DNA of 64,000 nt from Clonostachys chloroleuca. Taxonomy: Eukaryota > Ascomycota > Sordariomycetes > Hypocreales > Bionectriaceae. The stretch is taken from positions 16,678,001 through 16,742,000 of the forward strand of contig JBANAY010000003.1 in the NCBI GenBank assembly GCA_037952775.1, read 5' to 3'. Both the position numbers and the translations under genes were made by a program. The notes under the pieces are model-generated. The model was given only the letters and a program-made list of their open reading frames with translations, did no database searches and had not been told where the DNA came from. Numbering within the stretch: the stretch's first letter is position 1; each line of letters starts with the position of its first letter. Below, one piece after another: positions 43,880 to 55,457 of this stretch.

Positions 43880-45989
43880 ATGGTTGTCTATCGCGATGAA
43901 GAGAATCAACCCCTCATGACCGACATAGAACGACTCGACAGCGACGCCGCTGTCACCGCCCAGCGCGGTGATGCCTCTCCCAATGCGAATGTCGCTGACC
44001 AGAGCGATGCGGCTCATCCGGATGCGCCGCTCGATCAAGTCAACACCACCAACAACCACAACTCCGTCATCGCTGCCACTCCTAGCGAGGACAGGGCCAG
44101 TGTGCCGCTTGAAATAGACCACGACGACACCAACAACAACAGCGGCACTTCCACGCCGCGATTCCTCCAGGACGAGAGCACATGGAAGCATTGGAAGTGG
44201 GTTCCATATCCCGTCCGCCGGGTCTTCAAGACCGTTGCCAAATGGTCTCGCGGCCCCGTCAGCCCTCAACCGCATCGCATACGGCCCTTCTTCCCAGCCG
44301 TGCAAGAATATCCCCTTCGCCTAGCCGACCGCTTCCTAGCTGGACACAAGCGCCGCTTCTGGGTCCTCTTCTTCTACTTTTCAATCTGGCTCGTCATCTT
44401 TGTGCTGCTTAAGCGGCAGGAGACCCTGTCAAGCAGCATCCCAGACTGGGGCGAACCCCAGAACATCGGCTGCGGTGTCTCGTTCTGGTCCGCTGATAAC
44501 GGCTGCAATGTCAACGGTAACGACTGCCGCCCTTTCAATGACAGCGGCTTCCCCTTCCGCTGCTCGGCACATTGCACCAGCTACAAGGTTCTGAATCCCC
44601 GGGCGGTTGGCGACCAAGAGATCGTATACCGGCCCTTCATCATCGGTGGCCCTTCGAGCAACGACCAAAGTATCAGCGACGCCATATACCGCGGCGACTC
44701 TTACATCTGTGGCTCTGCCATCCACGCTGGCCTTTTCTCAAACGAGGAGGGGGCTGTGGCATAGTGAAACTCGTCGGTGAACACCATGATTACGTCGCCA
44801 GCAACCGGAACGGCATCTCGAGCATCGGGTTCGACTCGTATTTCCCTCTGTCTTACGAATTTGTGCCCGATATCAAATGCGCAGCAACCGACATGCGCTG
44901 GTCGATCCTCGCCTTGGGTGTCGTCTTCACCTCGATCCTATCCCTCTTCACCTCTTCGCCGGCTCTCTTCTTCTTCCCTAGCTTTGTCGGCATCTTTTGG
45001 ACTACTGGCATGTCCACCGACCCTCCAAATATAAGAGTCGTGGCCGCGCTCTTCTCCAATATATCAGGGAAATTCCTACCAGCCATGTTTGTCGCATGGG
45101 TCATGTTTGACAAAATGGGTGTTCGCCGCACACTCGGCAAACTGACTGCCCAGATTGAAAAGACAGTCCTCTGGCTTGGCCCCTGCTGGGTTGGTGCCTT
45201 GAATAACTACACACTCAGTTTCATCCCTATCCAGAGGCTCAATGCCCGCGACCTTCAGCAACAGCCCGGCGCTAAAGCTGCATTGGCCATAATTATTATC
45301 ATCTTGGTCGTCATCGCCGGGTTCCAGGTCTGGTATTTCCGCGAAGAAGGTCGCTTCCTCAAATACATCAAGCTCTATGCCCTGTTCATCGGCAGCATCG
45401 TCATCTTCCTCCTCATCCCTGGTCTCAACTTACGACTCCACCACTACATCCTAGCTCTACTATTATTGCCCGGAACGAGCCTGCAGACCCGCCCATCTCT
45501 CATTTACCAGGGCCTCCTTGTTGGGTTGTTCATCAATGGCGTTGCGCGATGGGGATTCGACCCGGTGCTGCAGACCTCAGCCGCGCTCCGAGGGGACGCC
45601 CCCTCGGCTCGGCACTCCCTACCATCCTTCCCCCGGTCATCCAAATGGCGGGTTCCAGCACCGGCAGCTCCAACATCACGTTCTCGTGGGAGCCAACCAA
45701 TGACCGCGAGATTGACGGTGTCAGCATTCTCGTTAACGATGTTGAACGCTTCCGCACCTATTTTGAAGATAGCGAGGACCACGAGGCTACCTTCACCTGG
45801 ACCAGGGAAGCTGATCTGGGCATGCCCGAGTACTTTCGATTTGCGTTCGTGACGGGCAGTGTGAGCGGCGACTATACCAAGGCTGGGACTTGGACAAAGG
45901 ATGGGGGGTGGATTGAGATGGGCCCCGGCCCGTCGAAGGCCAAAGTACGAAGTTTAGATGGCAGTGAGAGATTCCACATCGAGCGATAG
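43880..45989 (+). CDS. LCCL-domain multi-pass membrane protein, two frameshifts
   Basis: One exon encodes about 703 residues after restoring two bases. A hydrophilic N-terminal tail of about 150 residues is followed by a first membrane segment (FWVLFFYFSIWLVIFVLL). A lumenal or extracellular LCCL domain comes next, with its Cys pattern (IGCGVSFWSADNGC; FRCSAHC; YICGSAIHAG; GGCGIVKL). Seven or more further membrane segments follow (SILALGVVFTSILSLF, ALAIIIIILVVIAGF, YALFIGSIVIFLLIPGL) and a C-terminal beta-rich region. The frame breaks at about 44746-44755, where a G run needs one more G to give GGCGIVKL, and again at about 45597-45605, where a C run needs one more C to give LGSALPTILPPVIQM. 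Fungal LCCL proteins are widespread but their function is unknown. Confidence 0.9.
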
Positions 45990-46640
45990 ACACTTAGATA
46001 CGTACAGATTTCAAGCTCAGGTAGACATAGAAGCACTGTTGCAATGTTCATCATCAATCCCATCAGTGAATCATGGACTCCTCGTTAGACGTTGTTTTGG
46101 AAGGGCTCATAAAGTATCCTAATCGCACAGGACAACACATAACGGCGACAAAAGGTATAGTAGATCTCTCATTTTGAAGAATCAGCTTGAATTCAGAGGG
46201 CCATCTCGGCAGCTTTTATTTTCATCTAGCTAGCTTTTGGGAAGCATTTCTCTCGAGCTCAATGAGCAAACAGGAAGTTCCCTAATATCGAATGACTAGC
46301 CGACGAATGCCATCATCCATTTTTAAATCCATGAACCTTGCAAATCCTGCGTAACCATCCTATCCGTACATACATATGCCCCAGTGGCATCAAAACCATG
46401 AATGGGTATTTTTGGAAGCAATAGAAGCGATTATAGACCACATCAGCCATTCGAGCGACCAGAACTGTGTCATATCCACATCATGATTTGCTTCCAATGG
46501 TCAAAATCCAGAGCCTCCCTATTTCAAACGCCAGCCCATCCTATAATTCATTCGGCAAATCAAACTCAATCATGTTCATTCAGTATTTGGGAATGAATGT
46601 TTTTAAACCCTGTGCTGTTCGTGTAGAGGCACTTCGAAAT
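45990..46640. other. Convergent intergenic region
   Basis: 651 bp of 3' flanks between the LCCL gene and the next minus-strand gene. I see no gene in it. Confidence 0.6.
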
Positions 46641-47766
46641 TTAAATTTCTCCGTCACCACCATCTCTGAGCAGGTCAGCGTAGAGAGAGTCATTCATGTC
46701 ATCACCACCGATGTAGGGGTTGACGCTATGACGGGAGAAAGCTTCGGAGTCCAAAGCTCGTGGATCAGGTTTCTTCTCGACAGCGCCGAAAATGGAACCA
46801 TTGGGGTGGACAAGTTCGGATGGTTCACCCTCGGAAAGGGAGTCAACACTGCTCTGTGGGTTGTACGAAACTGCTGCGTCGGCTGCGATAGTAGCGGCAG
46901 CACGGGACGCAGCTTGTCGCGATGGAGTAGCAGACTTCCTGCCAACAGTCTTCTGTCGCTTGCTTGGGGTCTCCTGGTCCAATTCGGAGAAGTCTTCAGA
47001 CTCCTCCTCAATGGCCGAGTCCTCTTCCTTGATGTATCCATGGCCCCGTTTAGCGGAGGCTCGGGGACGAGAACCCTTCGAGGGAGTTGCCTTGGAAGGT
47101 GTACGTTTGGTAGGAGTGCTGGTGACGCTTCCACCGGAAGGAAGGCAGTTGGCAACATCTCCTCCAGCAGCCTTAACCTTGCGAAGGTGGTCTGCATCCT
47201 TCTTGATGGTTCTGAATTGAAACTGAATGCCATCAGGGGTTGACTGGCCAAAGTATTGAGAGATGTCTAAGAGTCAAAAGTTAGCACCAGCTCAACATCA
47301 TCAATGAAAACCCTATGGCCATCCTCAGTAGTATTGAGTCGTTGCGTACTATTTTTCTGAACAGTGGCTTGCGTCTTGGGCAAGTCTTCGACGCTGAGAT
47401 GTTTCATGTCGAATCCTGCATCCCTTCCGTGGCGAATGATGACCGCCTCAGCACGCAGTCGTCGGAATCGATGATTGAGAGCATCCTCAGTCATATCACT
47501 CCCGAAGGAGGCGACAATCTCTAGGAAGACCAGATGTGTCAACCTTGAGTCTCCAGAGTGAAAGAACTGTTGCGAGAAAAGGCGTCCAAGAAACGCGTTT
47601 GAAGTAACGCGTGTGGCCAAAGGATAAAAAATCATAAGTAAAGTGCAGTATCTGTAAGCTTACCTTTGTAGTTCCATTTGACTTCAGGATGGGCAGCGAC
47701 AATAGCCCGGATAAGGCGGGCCTGAGCCTCGTAGGACTTGTAGTTTGCTTTGGCTTGCGGTGCCAT
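46641..47766 (-). CDS. Nuclear-looking protein with SANT/Myb-like N-terminus, function unknown
   Basis: Exons 47664-47766, 47350-47520 and 46641-47266 give 299 residues; all junctions keep frame with good splice sites. The first about 65 residues (YEAQARLIRAIVAAHPEVKW; MTEDALNHRFRRLRAEA) have the helix pattern and spaced Trp of Myb/SANT-like domains seen in fungal hypothetical proteins. A second short conserved-looking block is DISQYFGQSTPDGIQFQFR. The remainder is disordered, with basic Thr/Pro/Ser/Lys repeats (TPTKRTPSKATPSKG) and an acidic segment, suggesting a nuclear DNA- or chromatin-associated protein. I do not recognise a named family. The assignment as a gene is strong; the role is inferred. 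Confidence 0.8.
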
Positions 47767-49713
47767 GGTGAATGGTCTGCTGGAAATCTCAAATTTTGAT
47801 CAGAATATAGTTTCTACCATGTAGGTGCTTTGTGTTGTTGAGGCTTGCTTCAACAAGTGTCAAGTCAAGAAGGGACCGGGCATTGTGCAGGCAAAGGAGG
47901 TGATCAAAACACTCACACTCAAGGATTCTGGCAGTTCTTTGAGTTGGGAGGGAGGAGAGGGTAAAATGCTCCCTCTAACTGCAGCTATCACAGGTTATTA
48001 GGAGATTTGCAAGGGAGCTGCGTTGGGCGGATGCTAGCTTCAACGTGTTGTTTACGCTGAAGGCATGCCGGGATGGAAGAAAGAGGAAGAGGGAGGAAAT
48101 GAGAAGGGGCAGGATATATAGGGCCAGCCAAATCAGAGGGAAGGTGCAGCACGTGCGGGCAGAAAGTGAGAACCAGAAGCAGCCGCTGTCGGTCGCTGGC
48201 AAGCGCATCCAGCTGTTGACACAATACTCAGCCCGCTCGCAGCTGATTCTCAGATTGCCCCAGCGCTGCGTCAAACACTTGGCCGAGCTCGTCGAAAAGA
48301 ATCAATTCAGCTACAGTGAAATGCGTGCACTTACGGAATAGGTAGCTATTTCTTGGGGTGAGCTGGACTTATCGAGCTATCAGCTAAAGAGATGGTCAGA
48401 CCTTGTGTTTATAATGAAGAAATGTAGATGAAAGTGTCTGGGCACCAACAAGCAACTTCAGGGCTCAAGATGGGAAGAAATCTCAGTGACCCATCACCTT
48501 TCACGGTTCTCGAGGAAGTTCTGGCAGGAAAGTGAGAAATTATGCTTCTACCTTCTCCTAACATGTGTATATAGGGTGTACAGTTGCGCACCAAGACGGT
48601 ATATGGCAAAGGCCAACCGTTTCAGGGCGGTAAGGGATGGTTTGTTTGTTAGTGCACGACCTGCGTATGTCCAAAGAGTTCTTGATATCTCTGATGATAA
48701 CAACAAAGTGATCCAGGAGGCGTCGTTGATTGGGGACCAAATAAATCGACAGCAAGACAGAAGGGCAACACGCCTGTAAACAAACAGTTGGGGTATTGGC
48801 TGTAATTCGAATAAAAAAGATCGCTTGCTTCAGTTGATCAATGTAGATAAGCAGATACCTCTCATGTACGTGAAAGTATAGCGGCCACCTGCAAATGGTA
48901 ATCAATCAAGGCCGTTGCCAGGTAGCCTCTGTGGCAAGAAGTCGGGTGGCTGGGAGACCAAAACGGGTAACTTGGTGACAGCCAGATAAAGTGCGACTTT
49001 TAGGATGCCACAACTCAAGCCCCCATTGAGCTCCGACGTGGTCCTGGCATTTGAAAAATATTCCTGGCTAGAAAAAGAAACTTCTTAAAATCATAAATAT
49101 TTTAATTTTGCAGTAAATACAGAGCTTCCAGATCGCAGGAGTAATTAAAGTCCGAACAGAAGTACTCTCCTATCACTTCTTAACGCTTCACAACTTGGGA
49201 ATCAGGGGTCGAGTCCAAACCGCGCGTTCACAGTGACATCACTTGTTAGCTCAGCTTCATTGAATCCCTCCAGAGGTGGAATCGAACGCCTATCAGCCTA
49301 GTGTGCAGATCTGGAAGCTTTCCATTCCTCTCTGTTGCGGTGGCGGGTATTTGAATTGAGTTTGCAGCTGCTGAGCTACATCAGGTACGAGAGCTACCCT
49401 ATAATGCAGTGATTCTATTCCAAATTACCTTGCTCACCTATGGTACGCTTAATTGTTCAACTTGATGTTTATTATGATTTTTGTCTCTTCATTATTATAT
49501 CGACATTAGGTAGTTGATCTACCTACTCTCATAAGCTTTCTCGCAATTGATCTGATGATATTCTCAGTATGGGACCAAGATCAGTTTTCTAAATTCAGTG
49601 CCTCCAAACCCAAAGAGCATTTGTCCAATATATCCTATTAAAAATAATCCTAGTTCACACCAATCTACAAACAATAACTCCAATCAAGTCTATATATCTA
49701 TAACCGTGGTTTT
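47767..49713. other. Intergenic region with AT-rich segments and tRNA-like fragments
   Basis: 1.95 kb between two minus-strand genes. A CACGTG lies at 48150-48155. AT-rich sequence occupies about 49080-49160 and 49430-49720. Around 49230-49390, pieces resembling tRNA B-box (GTTCGATTCC, minus) and D-arm (GTAGCTCAGC, minus) occur, but they do not fold into a tRNA. Short frames at 48045-48341 and 48486-48779 are not supported. Confidence 0.5.
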
Positions 49714-50731
49714 CTATTGTAATTCCTTCTCTTTCACATCCACGATCGTCACGGTCGATCGCCTGGGCCTTGTGGGGGTTGAACTTCGAGACGAGCTGTG
49801 TTGGGTTTGAATGTAAGAGCGATCCATGCTCGGGCTCTTCCACGATGCATCCACCATCGGATGCTCCTTGACTTCCTGATCGCCTTCACCGTACATCAGA
49901 TATTGGACGCCGAGGAAAGCATCACATGCGGCCTGGAACATGCCACAGATTTTGAACACCGGGGGAATCTCGGTAGTTGTGGTGAAGAACCAGAAGAGCT
50001 TCATCGTGTCACCCAGAATCCAGCTAGCCAAGACTGAGACGCGGAACCCCTTGCATGATCTCGACTGCGCGTTCGCCAGAATCTGAGGAATCGGTAGCGT
50101 CGCTTCGATCGAGAGACCCATAACACCAATCGTGGAAGAGTATAGATTGTAAAGTTGAGGCGCTGGTTTCAGAAGCATTTCGCAGGCGACAAGTCCAGCT
50201 GCAAACCAAACCAAAAACTTCCAATATCTACGGCCAATACCCTGTTAGTACGAGTTGGTCATGTGATTTATCGGGGTCAAACGAACGGCTTCGGGGAACG
50301 CCATTTCCAAAAGTTAAATGGGCGCTGAAAGTCTAGGATGCTGTCTTTGCCGGCTCCCGCGAATGGCAAAGCTGCCTCTCCTCCCTTGGATGAGGGTGGT
50401 GGCCTATGGTCGAGCGCGATCTTCAGCAGAGTGGCTTGAACAGCAACCATAAGTATCGACTGCAACAAGAGGCTCGTATCGAAGCGGGCACCAGGCCAAT
50501 AGCAAATCCTATTTGAACCGGTCAGCTGCGCTCTTCAAGTGTATATATGAAGCGATGAATTATGGACCTGAGAAAGGAGGCGACAAGCATGATCAATGGA
50601 ATGTCGAGGGAAAAGCCCGCGCTGGTCCGCTTGCGATGCATCGAGTACGCTTGGTCACCGTAGGACAGGATTGGCGACAACACCAGGAACACGGGCGCTA
50701 ACACGCCCGTTAAGGATGTGAGCCAAGACAT
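49714..50731 (-). CDS. PQ-loop repeat membrane protein (SLC66A2/Any1-like)
   Basis: Exons 50568-50731, 50287-50508 and 49714-50227 give 299 residues. There are about seven membrane segments and two PQ-loop-type repeats: an N-terminal one (SYGDQAYSMHRKRTSAGFS, with the PQ pair degenerate) and a canonical one (LPIPQILANAQSRSCKGFR). The pattern, including YWPGARFDTSLLLQS and GDTMKLFWFF, matches human SLC66A2 (PQLC1) and yeast Any1. Any1 acts at the Golgi/endosomes in phospholipid transport alongside flippases. The C-terminal about 50 residues are hydrophilic and Ser/Thr/Arg-rich. It is divergent from the FGAM synthase gene. Confidence 0.86.
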
Positions 50732-51325
50732 GATGAGGTGGAGGAGAGCTCGGGGCTCCGGATATCAGCAAATTGGCTGCGCGCGCGCTGCTGGAAAGAT
50801 GACGGCTCGGGGAATGGGTCAAGGAGTCGCGGTGAAGATGGTCGATATCAATGCAACGGGGTCATTAGTCGAGAAGAAGTGGCTAGGAGGACGGGATAGA
50901 TGGGAGCGGAGAAATGAAGCCTGGCTTATGGAAGAAGCGGGAGACGCGAGAAGTATATTACGGATGGACAGGGGTTGAGAAACAGTAGTACGTATAAATA
51001 ACTAGGCGGGCACAGGCAATTGGCGATGCAACGTAATGGATGTCTCCGGCCCATCCCATGCATCCCAAGTCCTATCATTAGCATCACTGGCCCATGTCGG
51101 TGATTAGCTAATACAGAGGTACTTCGCAAAGTACCTGCAGGAAGCGACGCATGAGATCACACTATGCCGCTTTGGTCTGCCCCTCCAAAATTTATCGCCT
51201 TCACCCCACCACGACGATAGCAAGAAACTTACAACCTCTTCTTGGTCATGAGGAGAAATTCTCACCGATCTCGGGCCTGGCAAATGACTTACCTTGATCA
51301 TTGCTTCCATCATCCATAAGCCGTC
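50732..51325. other. Divergent intergenic region PQ-loop/FGAM synthase
   Basis: 594 bp of bidirectional promoter sequence. I do not see a clear Gcn4-type TGACTC site. There is no gene in it. Confidence 0.6.
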
Positions 51326-54300
51326 ATGCAGTCTCTTATGTTGGTTGGAGGCTCTGCCTTCACTTCTACCCAGGCAGAGGAGCTGCGCTCGCGCATCAAC
51401 AAGCAGAGCCCAGACGTTCCCGTTGCCCACTTGCACGGTGTCTGGGTTTACTATGTGCACCTCAAGAGCGACCAGTCTGCTCTCGTAACTGAGAAGCTGA
51501 CCAAGTGGCTCGACCTTCCAGACCAGCAGACGAGCTCAATCGCCCCGAGCAATGACACCACCACCACTTTTTATATCTCACCCCGCAATATCTCCCCATG
51601 GAGCTCCAAGGGGACCTCCATCTCTCATGTGTGCGGCTTGAAGGACCACATTGAACGCATTGAGAGAGGCAGAGCCATTACGGTTACCTTTGAGAAGCCT
51701 TTTGAGGGCGACAAGTTCCAGTCAAAGGATATCATCTACGACCGGATGACAGAATCCCTCTCTACATCCCACCCAGATCTCAATCTCATGTTCCAGGAGG
51801 GCCAGAGATACCCTCTTGAGATTGTTGACATTTTTGCCCCTGGATCTTCTCCTATTGAGATCCTGCGTGACTACAACAAGCAATTCGGTCTGGCTCTCGA
51901 TGAGTCAGAGATGGAGTACTTGGTTGAAGTCTTCAAACGCCAGGGCCGGCCTCCTCACGACGTTGAGCTCTTCATGTTTGCCCAAGTCAACTCCGAGCAT
52001 TGTCGACACAAGCAGTTCAATGCCAACTGGAAGATCGATGGTGTTGAGATGGGGCACAGCCTGTTTGGGATGATCCGCAACACTCACAAGCACACCCCTG
52101 ATTTCACTGTGTCTGCTTACAGTGACAATGCTGCGGTCCTCCAGGGAGAGACCGCAAGTTTCTGGGCCCCCGACTATTCTACGGGCACTTGGAAACTAAC
52201 CAAGGAGGTTGTTCACGTCCTCATCAAAGTAGAGACTCACAACCACCCCACTGCTATCTCGCCCTTCCCCGGTGCTGCCACAGGCTCCGGAGGAGAAATC
52301 CGTGACGAAGGTGCTGTTGGCCGTGGCTCCACCCCCAAAGCCGGTCTTTGTGGCTTCTGGGTCTCCGAACTCCTCATTCCGGATCAGAAAGCGCCCTGGG
52401 AAGTCGACCTGGGCCGCCCTTCACACTTCGCTAGCAGTCTTGACATCATGCTTGAAGCACCTATTGGAAGTGCTCGCTTCAACAATGAGTTTGGCCGTCC
52501 TTGTCTCCTAGGATGTTTCCGTACGCTCTTGACTGATGTGGGTAAGGAAGGATCCCCTGAGTGGAGGGGATACCACAAGCCCATCATGATTGCTGGTGGT
52601 GTTGGAACTGTCCGACCCCAGCACGCCCTGAAGAACCCTGAGGATGTTCAAGATGGTGCCCATGCTATTGTTCTTGGAGGACCTGGAATGTTGATTGGGC
52701 TTGGAGGTGGTGCTGCTTCTAGCAACGCCTCTGCTGAAGAGACCGCAGAGCTTGACTTTGCAAGTGTTCAGCGAGGAAACCCCGAGATGCAACGACGAGC
52801 TCAGATGGTTATCGATGCTTGTGTTGCTCTTGGCGAGCAAAACCCCATCGCTATGATTCACGATGTTGGCGCGGGTGGTCTGTCTAACGCACTTCCTGAA
52901 ATCGTCAAGGATGCCGGTTTTGGAGGTAACTTTGAACTACGCCAAGTTCACACCGCTGACAGCAGCATGAGCCCTCTTCAAATTTGGTGTAACGAGTCTC
53001 AGGAACGATACGTTCTTCTGGTTAACCGTGATGGTGTCAATCGATTCACAAGCATCTGCCGTAAGTTCATCCAATTTCTGCTATCCCATAATATTCTCGT
53101 ACTAAACATACCCAGGCCGAGAGCGATGCCCCTTCTCCGATGTGGGAACCGTCGCTATCAAGACCCCAGAAGGAGACTCCAAGCTTGTCCTCACAGATCG
53201 AGATTCAAAGGACGGACCTTCCCCCATTGACCTTCCAATGGATGCATTATTCCCTGCTGGACGCAAGCTTGAGCGTGTGGTCGAGACCAGAGACCTTGGC
53301 TTGCCAGCTTTCAACGCAACCTCGGCCCTCAAGGGGGTCTGTGGCGCCGACGCTACCAAGGATGTGATCATCTCGGAAGCTGTGAACCGGGTGTTCCACA
53401 TGCCCTCTGTTGGGTCCAAGTCTTTCCTCATCACCATTGGTGACAGAACCGTCGGTGGTCTCTCTGTCCGTGACCAGATGGTTGGCCCTTGGCAAACGCC
53501 CGTTGCTGATTGCGCTGTAACCGCAACCTCATTCAGCATCGGTAGCAACCAACGAACTGGAGAAGTAATGGCTATGGGTGAGCGCCCTCCTATTGCTCTC
53601 ATCTCCCCTGCCGCATCCGCTCGTATGGCTGTAGCAGAGAGTCTGCTCAACCTTGGCGCTGCAGACTTCCTGGGAGGCATGGAAAGAATCAAGCTCTCTG
53701 CCAATTGGATGGCGGCCGTTAACCACCCCGGAGAGGGTGCTGGACTATTCCAGGCTGTCCAGGCTCTGGGTATGGAGCTCTGCCCTCAACTTAACATCTC
53801 CATCCCTGTGGGCAAGGATTCTACATCCATGAAAGCTTCGTGGAAAGACCGTGAGACCAAGGAAACCAAGAGCGTAACTGCCCCGATGTCCGTCATCATC
53901 ACTGCTGTCACAATTGTTGAAGATGTGCGCAACACATGGACTCCCCAGCTTCGACGATATGAGGATGTCGGAGAAACTGTGCTCATGTTTGTTGATCTTG
54001 CTCAGGGCCACCGAGCTATGGGTGGTTCCGCACTCGCCCAGGCATTCGGCAAAGTTGGCAACGAGGCCCCTGATGTACGAAGCCCTGAGCTGATTGCAGA
54101 CTACTTTGATGCCCTCTCCCAACTTCACAAAGCCGGAGTTGTTCTTGCCTATCACGATCGCTCAGATGGTGGCTTGATCACAACGATAGCTGAAATGATG
54201 TTCGCTGGCCGTTGTGGAGTTGATATCGAACTTGACGAACTCTCCAATACTGGCTCTATTGGGGATATCCTGGACGCCCTCTTCAACGAGGAGCTTGGCG

Positions 54301-55457
54301 CTGTCTTCCAGATCAAGAAGGGCGACGAGATTAACTTTAAGAGATGCTTCGCTACATGTGGACCTCCCGCTGGACTCATCAAGAAATTCGGCGCTGTACA
54401 ACCGAAATCGAAGCAGACATTGAACATCAAGTACGGTGCCAGACCCGTGGCTACCCTAGATCGTACTCAGATCCAACAGTGGTGGTCACAAACAAGTTAC
54501 GCCATGCAAAGGGAAAGAGACAATCCTGCCAGTGCAGAGGCTGAGTACAATACTATCGCCGATTCCAACGACCCTGGCCTGTCCTTCAAACTCAAGTACT
54601 CTCCAGAGGAGAACATCCTACCTCTCACAGCTTCCTTGACGGGCTTGGTTAAGGGCGCTCCTCGAGTTGCTATTCTCCGTGAAGTTGGTGTCAACAGTCA
54701 TCGTGAGATGGCGTTTGCCTTCAAGGCAGCTGGGTTCGAGCCTATTGATGTTCACATGAGCGACATCCAAGAAGGACGCTCCCTGGCAGACTTTGTCGGT
54801 CTGGCTGCCGGAGGCGGCTTCTCCTACGGTGACGTATTCGGCGCCGGTGTGGGCTGGGCACAATCTATACTGGAGCACAAGAACGTCCGTCAAGAGTTCC
54901 AAACCTTCTTCAACCGCCCTGATACCTTCGCCCTGGGTGTCTGCAACGGATGCCAGATGCTTACGCGTCTCAAGGAGCTGATCCCAGGGGCGGAGAACTG
55001 GCCTACATTCGTGGAGAACGCCAGCCGGCAATACGAGGCTCGATTCACTATGGTCAAGATTGACGACTCAGCCTCGGAGACGCCCTCAGTTTTCCTCCAC
55101 GGCATGAGCGGGTCCGCCCTCCCCATTGCCGTTGCCCATGGTGAAGGCCGTGCCTCCTTCACCAACGATGCGAGCCTGAACGTGCTCAACTCAGACGGCC
55201 TCATCCCCATCAAGTACGTAAACAACCGACTGGAGGTTGCAGGGCCGGAACAGTACCCGTACAACCCGAACGGAAGCCCAGGCGGCATCGCTGGTGTGCG
55301 AAGCCGCGACGGCCGAGTCCTCGCACTGATGCCACATCCTGAGCGCACAATTCTGGCAGACGTTGGCAGCTATGTCCCATCTGATCAGGTAGCCGAGTGG
55401 GGAGAATTCGGGCCGTGGGTTCGTATGTTCAAGAGCGCTAGACGGTGGGTTGGTTAG
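51326..55457 (+). CDS. ADE6: Phosphoribosylformylglycinamidine synthase (FGAM synthase)
   Basis: This enzyme catalyses step four of purine synthesis, FGAR plus glutamine plus ATP to FGAM, in the cytosol. Exons 51326-53060 and 53116-55457 give 1358 residues, the normal length of the large single-chain enzyme. In order come the N-terminal PurS-like domain, the linker, two ATP-grasp-like AIRS domains (VKVETHNHPTAISPFPGAATG; IHDVGAGGLSNALPE; LAYHDRSDGGLITTIAEM) and a C-terminal glutamine amidotransferase domain. That domain holds AGGGFSYGDVFGAG, the nucleophile in GVCNGCQ (first Cys, about 1188) and the His/Glu pair in PHPER (about 1319 and 1321). The single 55-nt intron has GTAAGT and CAG borders. 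No frame problem is present over 4 kb. Confidence 0.97.

Noticed and set aside
44746..45605. Programmed ribosomal frameshifting as an explanation for the LCCL, KAE1 or PWP2 breaks
   Set aside because: The sites lack slippery heptamers plus downstream structure, occur in unrelated genes, and are mostly in simple C/G runs typical of sequencing length errors.
49230..49390. tRNA-like fragments (B-box-like GTTCGATTCC and D-arm-like GTAGCTCAGC on the minus strand)
   Set aside because: The T stem has mismatches at several positions, acceptor halves do not pair at tRNA spacing, and no anticodon loop with U33 is formed. At most it is a degenerate relic.
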